Positions 8,149-16,232 of a DNA stretch of 64,000 nucleotides are shown in pieces. A program made the translations under genes and the position numbers. A model generated the notes under the pieces. That model ran no database searches. It had not been told where the DNA came from and saw nothing but the letters and a program-made list of their open reading frames with translations. Positions within the stretch are counted from its first letter, which is position 1; every line of letters starts with the position of its first letter. The DNA is taken from contig NZ_JAAMFB010000030.1 in assembly GCF_013322225.1 (NCBI RefSeq), forward strand, positions 1 to 64,000. The letters are read 5' to 3'. The DNA comes from Agrobacterium larrymoorei (GTDB lineage: Bacteria > Pseudomonadota > Alphaproteobacteria > Rhizobiales > Rhizobiaceae).

Positions 8149-9327
8149 TCAGGCCGTTTTACGGATCGAAAGGCTCAGCGAGTGAGCCGCTTCGCTTTCG
8201 TTCTTGTTCCAGCGTTCAAAAGCTGCGCGTCCGAGAATGGCGATGGAGGTATCCTCCTGCGGCGCGTGGACGAGGACGGATTGAACATCGCGAAAATGAC
8301 GCTCAAGCCCCAGATCTTCGCTAAGGCCGGGATTGCCGATGCCCCGCACCGCGATCTGAACTGCATCGCGTATCTGTCGTCCCGCAAGAAGTCTTGCGCG
8401 GATAACCCGCTCCGCATCGCTCAAATCCCCATCGAGTGCTCCGAAGATAATTTGCCGAGCTCCGGACACAAGGAGATCTATTTCCCCGGAAAGTGCCACG
8501 AAGCGTTCGGTTTTTGCGATGGAATGACCGAGATTTGCGGGAACGCGTTCGTGTGCGAAACGAATGAACGCCTCTTGCGCTGCCTCTGCCGCGCCGAGAT
8601 AGATCGCCGTCAATGCAAGGTTGATGGCGGCGTGACTGCGATTATCCTGTCGTGCAGCAGTCGGGTCCGTCAATTCAAGCACATGTTCGGCAGGGATCTC
8701 AACGTCCGTAAATTCCACGTCGTGCGATCCGGTCGCTCGCATGCCTAGACTTTTCCAGTTCTCGATAATGGTAATCCCCGGCGTTCCGTTTGGAACGACG
8801 AAGGTACCGACGCGGGACTGAACCTCATCCGTATGCGCCCAGACGAGGAAATGTGTGAGACCATAAGCGCCCGTCACGAAACGCTTTTTGCCTGAAATTG
8901 CCCAGCCATTGGCGGTGCGGCGCGCACGTGTTGCAGGCAGGCCGCCGCGCGCGGGCGAACCGAGTTCCGGCTCCACGCGCGCCGCGTTCAAAAGCAGGGG
9001 CTGGTTGCGGGCCTGGGACAGAAGCTCGCGATAGAGACCCTCGGGCCAGTGCCCTTTTGCGGCCTGACCCAGATGATTTAAGATCGTCATGGCACTGATA
9101 AGCGCAACCGACGGATCACCGCGCCCAAGTGCTGCAAGAATATGTGCTGCTGTGCTGAGCGTACCGCCAGGACCGCCGTATTGCGTGGCAACGGTGCTTT
9201 CGAGAAGACCCGCCTCGTGGACGGCGCGAATGCCGGTCCAGGGAAAGTGACCGGTCTGATCCGCCTCTGGCGCCGCCCTCGCAACAACACGCACAGCAGC
9301 TTCAAGTGCGGTAGGATCATAAGACAT
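8149..9327 (-). CDS. Acyl-CoA-dehydrogenase-fold flavoprotein (SfnB/DszC-like)
   Basis: The 392-residue protein has the acyl-CoA dehydrogenase fold. The N-terminal helical domain contains GLLESTVATQYGGPGG. The middle beta domain has GWAISGKKRFVTGAYG and SLGMRATGSHDVEFTDVEIPAEHVL, and the C-terminal four-helix part has VRGIGNPGLSEDLGLERHFRDVQSVLVHAP. Members acting on sulfur compounds (SfnB, DszC) use reduced flavin as monooxygenases instead of dehydrogenating CoA esters. The SsuD-like monooxygenase gene lies immediately upstream in the same operon (86-base gap), which favours a desulfurisation role. The exact substrate is unknown. Confidence 0.8.
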   Translation of the reverse strand: MSYDPTALEAAVRVVARAAPEADQTGHFPWTGIRAVHEAGLLESTVATQYGGPGGTLSTAAHILAALGRGDPSVALISAMTILNHLGQAAKGHWPEGLYRELLSQARNQPLLLNAARVEPELGSPARGGLPATRARRTANGWAISGKKRFVTGAYGLTHFLVWAHTDEVQSRVGTFVVPNGTPGITIIENWKSLGMRATGSHDVEFTDVEIPAEHVLELTDPTAARQDNRSHAAINLALTAIYLGAAEAAQEAFIRFAHERVPANLGHSIAKTERFVALSGEIDLLVSGARQIIFGALDGDLSDAERVIRARLLAGRQIRDAVQIAVRGIGNPGLSEDLGLERHFRDVQSVLVHAPQEDTSIAILGRAAFERWNKNESEAAHSLSLSIRKTA

Positions 9328-9413
9328 GTAGTTACGACCTTTTAGATGGCGGCGCAGTATCGTCGCCTTTTCCGATTGGGAGACTACCCGGTTGAGATAC
9401 CGGACGCCGGGGA

Positions 9414-10517
9414 TCAGGCAGCGGCCTTCTTTTTCGCTTCTTCGCGTTCACGGATTCCTTCGCGCACGAGAGGCAGGACATATCGACCGTAGTCGACAGC
9501 ATCGTGGAAATTGTCATAACCTCGGATGGAGATCAGGTCGCAACCGAGATCGATGTAATCGAGAATGGAGTCGGCGATGGTGCGGGGCGATCCAACGAGT
9601 GCAGTCGTTGCGCCGCTTGCATTCGTGGCTGTCACTGTTGGATACCACAGCGCCCGGTCGTGAACATCGCCCCGCTTCGCGATGTCCAGAAGTCGTTGGG
9701 AGCCGATATTGGCGGGTGTCGCCGCATTGACAGACGCACGGGATACGCCTTTCTGGCGGTTCGCGTTCAACTGGTCGAGAACGCGATGCGCTTTTTCCCA
9801 GGCAAGTTCGTCGGTTTCCGCAATGATCGGGCGAAAGGTCACCCAAATGCGTGGGCGGTCCACCCGACCTGCTTTCGCAGCTTCCGCATAGATGCGATCG
9901 ATCTGCTCCTTGGTCTCCTTGAGCGGCTCACCCCAAAGTCCGAAGATATCGCAGAGCGAGCCGCCGATGCGGTAGGCGGCATCGGAAGAGCCGCCAAGTG
10001 AAATCGGTATGTGCCCATTGGTTGGACGCAACGCACTGCGGAACTGTTTGAACTGATAGTACTGGCCATCGAAATCGAAGGGCTCGGTCGATGACCATGC
10101 CAGGCGCAGAATGCGGATATATTCTTCCTGACGCTCGTAGCGCTGCTCTTTGTTCAGGAAATCGCCCTCGCGTGCCTGCTCCTCGTCACTGCTACCTGCA
10201 ATGAAGTGGACCACTACCCGTCCACCACTTAACTGGTCCAGTGTCGCAAGAGACTTAGCCGCAACCGTTGGGTACACGGTGTTGGGACGCAGCGCGACGA
10301 TGATCTTGATGTTCTTGGTATGCGCCAGAACCGTCGCGCCAAGAGTGAAGGGATCGAAGGAGGAAGAGGAGTAGGGGATGAGCGTGTAATTAAACCCGTA
10401 GTCATCCAGCGCCCTTGCGTAACGCTCGAGAAAAAGCGGATCGACCGGAGCATCCGGGATAGGGTGCAAGTCATTGGACGCGTTGGCAAAACTGACGCTG
10501 ATGAATTCCGCAGTCAT
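9414..10517 (-). CDS. LLM-class flavin-dependent monooxygenase (SsuD-like)
   Basis: The 367-residue protein resembles FMNH2-dependent alkanesulfonate monooxygenases: MTAEFISVSFANASND at the start, YTLIPYSSSSFDPFTLGA, VALRPNTVYPTVAAKSLATLDQLSGGRVVVHFI and PISLGGSSDAAYRI. The start at 10517 is chosen because GGAGCC lies just before it; a longer frame to 10571 would add 18 residues with no family similarity. The family cleaves C-S bonds of sulfonates or oxidises related organosulfur compounds with reduced flavin and oxygen. No flavin reductase gene is seen nearby. A conserved regulatory motif sits 64-112 bases upstream. Confidence 0.85.
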   Translation of the reverse strand: MTAEFISVSFANASNDLHPIPDAPVDPLFLERYARALDDYGFNYTLIPYSSSSFDPFTLGATVLAHTKNIKIIVALRPNTVYPTVAAKSLATLDQLSGGRVVVHFIAGSSDEEQAREGDFLNKEQRYERQEEYIRILRLAWSSTEPFDFDGQYYQFKQFRSALRPTNGHIPISLGGSSDAAYRIGGSLCDIFGLWGEPLKETKEQIDRIYAEAAKAGRVDRPRIWVTFRPIIAETDELAWEKAHRVLDQLNANRQKGVSRASVNAATPANIGSQRLLDIAKRGDVHDRALWYPTVTATNASGATTALVGSPRTIADSILDYIDLGCDLISIRGYDNFHDAVDYGRYVLPLVREGIREREEAKKKAAA

Positions 10518-10580
10518 GGTGGCTCCTCGGTGTTTCTGAAATCGTTGAGTTGAAACTACGGCTTGCAGCACGAGAGATGA

Positions 10581-10629
10581 AGACAGGTCTTTCTATTTCT
10601 ATTGAATATGTAGAAAATATTGCCTGTCT
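10581..10629 (-). promoter_or_regulatory. Conserved upstream motif, copy A
   Basis: AGACAGG at 10581-10587 and CCTGTCT at 10623-10629 are inverted copies. They enclose TTTCTATTTCTA at 10590-10601 and TAGAAA at 10611-10616, which also form an inverted pair. The block lies upstream of the SsuD-like gene. An almost identical block occurs at 22481-22529 and a looser one at 16186-16232, each upstream of a minus-strand operon of this island. It is probably the binding site of a shared regulator. Confidence 0.55.
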
Positions 10630-10696
10630 GCGCCTGTGGATTGAAATTGGTGGGTGACTAGCGGTCAGAGGCGGGGCCGGATGCCCCGCCAGATCA

Positions 10697-12415
10697 TCAC
10701 GCTCGCTCTGTGTCGGGAACGCGTTGCAACTTTGGTGAGGGTAACTGGACCGTGGCGAGGCCTGACGGAATAGATGCCAGCAATGCCGCAGTGTAGCCGT
10801 GCCTTGGATTGGTAAAGATGTCGGTCACGCTTCCATGCTCAACGATGCGACCCTGCCGCATTACGGAAACAGTGTGCGCAAGCTGACGCACCAGCGCGAG
10901 ATCATGTGAGACGAAGACATAGGTCAAGCCGAGTTTTGCCTGAAGAGATAGCAGCACCTCGACAATATCTGCCTGAACACTGACATCCAGTGCTGAGGTC
11001 GGCTCATCCAGAACAATGACATCCGGCTTCAAAACCAGAGCACGTGCGATTGCCACGCGTTGCCGTTGCCCGCCCGAAAGCGCGGAAGGCCTGCGTTGCA
11101 GCAAGTGATCATTGAGACCGACATTCGCAATTGCTTCCTTCACCGCGCTCGTACGTTGTGCAGGCGTACCGATCTTGAATCGATCAAGGGGCTCGCGAAT
11201 GAGTTGTTCGACTTTCCAGGATGGATCGAGTGAGGTGAAGGGGTTCTGGTATACCAGCTGCAAATGTCGCCAGACGGAGCGAAGAGACGTGCGGCTTTTG
11301 CTCGTGACGGTATCTCCACCGACATTGATCGAGCCAGCTTCCGGCTCCTCCAGGCCTAACAGCAAACGTATCGTCGTTGTCTTGCCTGAGCCGGATTCTC
11401 CAACCAGTGCGTGGGTCGTGCCAGCGGCGACATCGAACGATATATCGTCGACCGCGGTCAATATCTTGCCATCGACGGCAAATCGCTTGGTGATGCCTTT
11501 TACCGCGATTTTTAGCGCAGCCGGATCTGCGGAGCGGCTGAACCCGGGATCGCGGAGCCTGGCATAACGGTTCGGATTGAGTGCGGGAACATCACCATGC
11601 AGCTTCCGGGCATAAGTCGAGGAGGGCGATGAGAAGACGGATGACGTGCGCCCAGCCTCCTGAACGGCACCGTTCTTGAGGACGACGAGACTATCGGCGC
11701 GCTCTGCCGCAATAGCGAGATCATGCGTGATGAGCAGCAGACTGATGTCGAGTTCTTCCTGTAATCGCGATAGCAGATCGAGAATCCGCTTCTGAATGGT
11801 AACATCGAGAGCGGAGGTAGGCTCGTCTGCCACGAGTAGGGCTGGCCGAGGCAGAATAGCGAGCGCAATCAGTACGCGTTGCAGCATTCCGCCTGAGAGC
11901 TGGTGCGGGTATGAATCGAAGGTGCGCTGAGGATTGTCGAGGCCGACTTTGGCAAATGTTTCGAGGATAAGCGCCTTTTGGAGCGCCGGAGTTGCTTCAT
12001 CGGTGAGTGCGGCGGCCTCAAGTGCCTGAGAGCCGATTGTTCGGACAGGGTTCAGGGCGTTGCCCGGGTCCTGCGGCACGAAACCAATGTTTCGACCGCG
12101 ATAAGGTCGGAACCGTCTTTCCGATAGACCGAGAACTTCCTGTTTCTCGAATATGACCTGACCGCTTGCGGTCGCGCCGCTCGGGAGAAGCCGCAGGACG
12201 GCCTTGGCAATGGTGGATTTTCCCGACCCGGATTCTCCAATCAGAGCAAGGCTCTCACCGCGTCCGATTTCGAAGCCGACATTATGGACGACTTCCTGCC
12301 GACCATAAGAGACAGAAAGGTTTTGCACGTTCAGCAGAGGAACGGCTGGGCTGAGTGAGGGAGCCACGAATTCGGTTGTGGCGGGCGCTTTTTTCAGTGC
12401 GATTTGCGAAGCCAT
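10697..12415 (-). CDS. ABC importer ATPase, two fused ATP-binding domains (Dpp/Opp type)
   Basis: From the ATG at 12415 the protein has 572 residues with two nucleotide-binding domains, like GsiA or YejF. Domain 1 has Walker A GESGSGKST, signature LSGGM and Walker B LLVADEPTSALD. Domain 2 has GESGSGKTT, LSGGQRQR and VIVLDEPTSALD. Both carry the C-terminal extension typical of oligopeptide/dipeptide ATPases (IPSGLATVQLP in the second). The chosen start overlaps the end of the permease gene by 22 bases; a longer frame to 12487 would overlap by 94 bases with non-conserved sequence. It powers the importer encoded by the three genes upstream, on the cytoplasmic face. Confidence 0.88.
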   Translation of the reverse strand: MASQIALKKAPATTEFVAPSLSPAVPLLNVQNLSVSYGRQEVVHNVGFEIGRGESLALIGESGSGKSTIAKAVLRLLPSGATASGQVIFEKQEVLGLSERRFRPYRGRNIGFVPQDPGNALNPVRTIGSQALEAAALTDEATPALQKALILETFAKVGLDNPQRTFDSYPHQLSGGMLQRVLIALAILPRPALLVADEPTSALDVTIQKRILDLLSRLQEELDISLLLITHDLAIAAERADSLVVLKNGAVQEAGRTSSVFSSPSSTYARKLHGDVPALNPNRYARLRDPGFSRSADPAALKIAVKGITKRFAVDGKILTAVDDISFDVAAGTTHALVGESGSGKTTTIRLLLGLEEPEAGSINVGGDTVTSKSRTSLRSVWRHLQLVYQNPFTSLDPSWKVEQLIREPLDRFKIGTPAQRTSAVKEAIANVGLNDHLLQRRPSALSGGQRQRVAIARALVLKPDVIVLDEPTSALDVSVQADIVEVLLSLQAKLGLTYVFVSHDLALVRQLAHTVSVMRQGRIVEHGSVTDIFTNPRHGYTAALLASIPSGLATVQLPSPKLQRVPDTERA

Positions 12416-13239
12416 CGGCTGATCCTGTTGACAGAGAGGACGGTCACGATCGTAACGAGCGCGGGTGCATAAACGAGCCAGGGCCATTTCAGGTAGTCCT
12501 TGCCGATCGAAATCAGCAGGCCCCAGTCGGAGGAGGGTGGCGGATCGCCGTAGCCAAGGAAGGCAAGGCCTGCGATGACGAGAATGGATTCGCCGAATTG
12601 CAGTACGGCAAGTGACAACATCGAGCGGGATGCATTCGGCAGCACATGTCTCAGCACGATAAAGCTGCGCGAACCGCCGAGAAGGAAAGAGGCTTCAACA
12701 AAGGTCGCCTGCCGTGTCTTGATGACTTCGGCGCGCGCGACGCGGGCGAAAAAGGCAATGGCTGAAATCCCTGTGGCGATGGCTGCGTTGATCGTCTCAA
12801 AACCGATTGCAGTCACGATAATGACGGCAAGCAGAAATTTGGGGATCGACAGCAGCACGTCGACAAGGCGGGCGAAGACCACATCGACCCAGCCGCCGAA
12901 AAATCCGGCCAAAAGTCCAATCAGACCGCCGACCACGACCCCGATGACAACGGCGACCAACGCGCTCGAAACCGATGAAGACGTGCCGTAGACAACGCGC
13001 GTGTAGAGGTCGCGTCCCAGATGATCCGTACCGAACCAGTGTGATAGACTCGGCCCAAGCAACTTGTCAGCAGGAACGCCGCTGATGGGGCTATGACTGG
13101 TGAAAAGCTGAGGCGCGACCGACCAGGCGATGACGATTGCGATCACCACGAAGGATATGACGACGGCTGGCGTGAGGTTCAGCGATCTGAGCTTTTCGAG
13201 AGGACTGCCGATAGAGACAGGGTTAGAAATGAGGCTCAT
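12394..13239 (-). CDS. ABC importer permease (DppC-like)
   Basis: This is a 281-residue inner-membrane permease. TM1 lies near residues 27-45, followed by a periplasmic segment with SHWFGTDHLGRDLYTRVVYG, a motif typical of DppC/OppC. The BPD_transp_1 core follows, with the EAA-like loop (EASFLLGGSRSFIVLRHVLPNA). It pairs with the DppB-like gene upstream, which it overlaps by 4 bases (ATGA). Substrate is not set by the permease; the neighbours suggest an organosulfur compound or a modified peptide. Confidence 0.87.
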   Translation of the reverse strand: MSLISNPVSIGSPLEKLRSLNLTPAVVISFVVIAIVIAWSVAPQLFTSHSPISGVPADKLLGPSLSHWFGTDHLGRDLYTRVVYGTSSSVSSALVAVVIGVVVGGLIGLLAGFFGGWVDVVFARLVDVLLSIPKFLLAVIIVTAIGFETINAAIATGISAIAFFARVARAEVIKTRQATFVEASFLLGGSRSFIVLRHVLPNASRSMLSLAVLQFGESILVIAGLAFLGYGDPPPSSDWGLLISIGKDYLKWPWLVYAPALVTIVTVLSVNRISRWLRKSH

Positions 13240-14237
13240 GGCTTTGCTCCTGTCTGCAGGCCAAGTGGTTCATTAAGTTGCCGCCGCTTGCGGCCCACAA
13301 TCACCTTCACGCGCGGATCGAGCAGCGGATAAAGAAGATCGGCAACGAGATTGACCACCACGAAGATGACGGCTCCGAGCGAGACGATGGCCTGAAGAAC
13401 CGGCAGATCCTGCGTGCTGACCGAACGCTGTACCAGGCTACCAATACCGGTGCGCCCAAAAACGGTTTCGGTGATCAGGGAGTTGCCCAGCAATTCTCCA
13501 ACGGTGAGCGCGATGACGGTGACGACCGGCAGCGAGGCGGGCTTCAACAGATGGGTGGTGAAAAGTTTCCGTGGCGTGATCCCTCGGCTTCGGGCAACCG
13601 CCGCGTAATCCTGCTCCGCCTCATGATCCAGATTGGCAATCAGCACTTCCGCAATTTGCGCCGAAAAAGGAATGCCGATTGTGATTGCGGCGAAGAACGT
13701 AGCCCAGAAGCTGTCTGGCTCGATGACACGAAACAGCCTGAGCTGAAAACCGAACAGGTGGATCAGAAAAAGGCCGATGACGAAGTTGGGCGTCGAAAGA
13801 AAGAGAGATGGGAAGGCTCGAAGCACATCCTGCCCATATTTCTTCGGCAGAACCTGCGTTCCGTAGGCAACTGCAAAAGCCAGCAAAAGGGCGACCGCCA
13901 GGCCGGACGCAGCAAGAATGAGCGTCGACGGCAGGACTTCGGCAATCAGTGTCGCGACTGGTCGATTGGAGCGCATAGACATGCCGAGATCGCCGGTAAG
14001 AAACGCAGACAACGAATGCCAGAGCTGCACGATGATCGGCTGGTCCAGCCCCTGCGCCGCAATGATCTCGGCAATTGCCTGTTCCGTAAAGCCATTCTGC
14101 GGGTTGCGCAGCACGCTGGTTATCGGATCGCCAGGCAGAATGCTGACGACCACGAATGTGAAGACATAGGCCAGAAGGATGACGACAATCGCCTGGCCGA
14201 GCCGCTTTGCGGCGTAGGTTAGATAGGCATTGCTCAT
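13236..14237 (-). CDS. ABC importer permease (DppB-like)
   Basis: The 333-residue permease starts with AKRLGQAIVVILLAYVFTFVVVSILPGDP, the usual N-terminus of DppB/OppB/NikB proteins. It has six predicted membrane spans and the EAA loop ARSRGITPRKLFTTHLLKPA. It lies 29 bases after the binding-protein gene and overlaps the DppC-like gene by 4 bases, so the four genes form one operon. Confidence 0.87.
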   Translation of the reverse strand: MSNAYLTYAAKRLGQAIVVILLAYVFTFVVVSILPGDPITSVLRNPQNGFTEQAIAEIIAAQGLDQPIIVQLWHSLSAFLTGDLGMSMRSNRPVATLIAEVLPSTLILAASGLAVALLLAFAVAYGTQVLPKKYGQDVLRAFPSLFLSTPNFVIGLFLIHLFGFQLRLFRVIEPDSFWATFFAAITIGIPFSAQIAEVLIANLDHEAEQDYAAVARSRGITPRKLFTTHLLKPASLPVVTVIALTVGELLGNSLITETVFGRTGIGSLVQRSVSTQDLPVLQAIVSLGAVIFVVVNLVADLLYPLLDPRVKVIVGRKRRQLNEPLGLQTGAKP

Positions 14238-14266
14238 GCCGTCACCTCCTTGATGGGGTTCAAATC

Positions 14267-15922
14267 CTATTCGGCGAGGTAGGCGGTGTAGTAGCTGGCA
14301 TAGGCCACGCCGTTGTAGACCTCGCCCTTGAGGTTTGGAGACTGGACATAGATGCGCTGGACGATTTGCGTACGCGGGATGAAATAGCCCTGCTCAAGTA
14401 CGTATTTCTGCAATTCATCCAGAAGCGGCTTGCGGTCCTCGACGGAACCCGCGCTGGAGATTTTATCGCGCAGATTGTTCAGTGTCGTATCGCGATCATC
14501 GAGTGCGAACCAGTTCTCTCCGTTATTGGCATTGGTGAGAATTCCTGCCACGGTGCCTGCATCGATGAAACTGCGTGTGATGTCATATGCTGGCACTGTA
14601 GGGCTGCCGTATCTCACCTTTTCACCGAAGGTTACGACGTCGTAAGCCCGGATCACAGTTTTCCAGCCGATTTTGGCGAGCTGTTGAGATAGGAGCTCGT
14701 CTATTGCCTTGGACGTTGCGAGATAAGGCGTCGAATGAAGCGTCAGTTCAAGCGTCTTGCCATCCTTGGTTCGGAAGCCATCGGCACCTTTCTTCCAGCC
14801 TGCCTCGTCCAGAAGCTTTTCAGCCCTGTCGGGATTGTATGCCAGAAGATCAGAGTGATCCGTAGCTCCCGGAACGTTGCTCTGAATGAAGGAGGTTGGA
14901 AACTTCCAGTCAGGCGTATAGACTGTGTCTATGATTTCCTGGCGATTGATGCCGGATTGAAGAGCCTGGCGTACCTTCACATCGTCATAGGGTGACAGCT
15001 TGGTGTTGATGGCCCAGCCGTTTACGAAACCGAGATAGCGAGGCGTCGCAACCGTAAAACCCTCTTCCTTTAGCGATTTCAATTCTTGGGGCGATGCATT
15101 GTAGGCGACGTCAGCCTGACCGGATTGAACTGAGGAAACGCGGAGCGATGGCTCGGTCACGAGCTTGTAGGTGATGGTGTCGAGGTAGGCAGGCCCTGTA
15201 TGCCCCACAGCCGCCGGACCCCAGTTGTAGTCCTTGCGCTTTACGAGAGTGACGTGGTCGCCTTCTTTCCAGGATTCCACGACATAGGGGCCGCTTCCGG
15301 ACGTCTTGCCAAGATCCGCCTGCACGGTGGCCGGCTGAGAAAGTGTTTTTGGCGAAATAAGAATAGAGCCGTGATATCCAAGCGTCGGGATGAATCCCAA
15401 TGTGGGCTTTTTGAAATAGACCTTGACGGTGGTGGCGTCGAGGGCTTCGGCGCGGTCATAGGTCTTTGGGAACAGGCCGATCGGATTGATGCCTTCGTTC
15501 TTGCGGCCCGCATACCAGATATCGAGATTGGCAACCACTGCCTTTGCATCCAACGGTTCGCCATCGGAGAAGGTCACGCCGTTTTTAAGGTGAAGCGTAA
15601 ACTCCGTGGCAGTGTCGTTTTGCTCCCACTTCTCCGCAATCCAAGGGCTGACGTTACCTTCGGCATCCACATAGAGCAGCTTATCCGCGACATGGCCCCA
15701 GATGTGGCCCTGGAAACTGGAGATTGCGCTGTTGTTTGGAATCCAGTTATCGCCCAGAGAGTCGATGAGGAACGTGATGTCGCCACCCTCACGCGGCGCA
15801 TCTGCTGCTTCAGCTGTCAGCGGCGCTGTCGTTGAGAGAAAGAGCGCTGCGGAAGCCGCAAGAGAGGCGGTGAACAGCAGTTTGCGCCGGGAGAAAATCA
15901 AGGAAGAGAGACGTCTTGTCAT
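14267..15922 (-). CDS. Periplasmic substrate-binding protein of ABC importer (SBP_bac_5)
   Basis: From the ATG at 15922 the protein has 551 residues. It has a twin-arginine-like but mainly Sec-type signal (MTRRLSSLIFSRRKLLFTASLAASAALFL) and the family-5 binding fold (IAEKWEQNDTATEFTLHLKNGVTFSDGEPLDAKAVVANLD). The ATG is preceded by AGGA; a TTG at 16021 would add 33 poorly conserved residues. Family 5 binds peptides, nickel complexes, opines and other small molecules. The gene lies first in a four-gene transporter operon, downstream of regulatory motif copy C. Confidence 0.87.
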   Translation of the reverse strand: MTRRLSSLIFSRRKLLFTASLAASAALFLSTTAPLTAEAADAPREGGDITFLIDSLGDNWIPNNSAISSFQGHIWGHVADKLLYVDAEGNVSPWIAEKWEQNDTATEFTLHLKNGVTFSDGEPLDAKAVVANLDIWYAGRKNEGINPIGLFPKTYDRAEALDATTVKVYFKKPTLGFIPTLGYHGSILISPKTLSQPATVQADLGKTSGSGPYVVESWKEGDHVTLVKRKDYNWGPAAVGHTGPAYLDTITYKLVTEPSLRVSSVQSGQADVAYNASPQELKSLKEEGFTVATPRYLGFVNGWAINTKLSPYDDVKVRQALQSGINRQEIIDTVYTPDWKFPTSFIQSNVPGATDHSDLLAYNPDRAEKLLDEAGWKKGADGFRTKDGKTLELTLHSTPYLATSKAIDELLSQQLAKIGWKTVIRAYDVVTFGEKVRYGSPTVPAYDITRSFIDAGTVAGILTNANNGENWFALDDRDTTLNNLRDKISSAGSVEDRKPLLDELQKYVLEQGYFIPRTQIVQRIYVQSPNLKGEVYNGVAYASYYTAYLAE

Positions 15923-16185
15923 AATGCAATCCTGAAAGAAAATCGAAATGAATTGATTGGCTTTTTGCAATCGCGCCAAGGCGCACGGGAGCGCTCCACG
16001 GACCACGCCCGATGGTTTCAAAAGCCTGTTGATGTTGGAGATGGGGCGCCTTGGTGGCTGACGAAATTAGCTTGCTCTGCCAACCCGTGAAGCGCGCCCG
16101 CTTCTACATAATTCGTTCATGGCGCAGTCCCCTGCCGTTTGATGTTCATCCTGCCTATAACGTAGCAGCCGCGCTCAATAGAGAA

Positions 16186-16232
16186 AGACTAGTTGTTCTT
16201 TTTCTATTGATTTAGAGGATTATTTTGTTGCC
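16186..16232 (-). promoter_or_regulatory. Conserved upstream motif, copy C (degenerate)
   Basis: AAGACTAGTTG then TTCTTTTTCTATTGA at 16196-16210 and GTTGCCTG at 16226-16233 align with copies A and B. The 3' arm (TAGAGGATTATT) is weaker. It lies about 270 bases upstream of the first importer operon and overlaps the last codons of the molybdoenzyme gene. Its functional status is less certain than that of the other two copies. Confidence 0.35.
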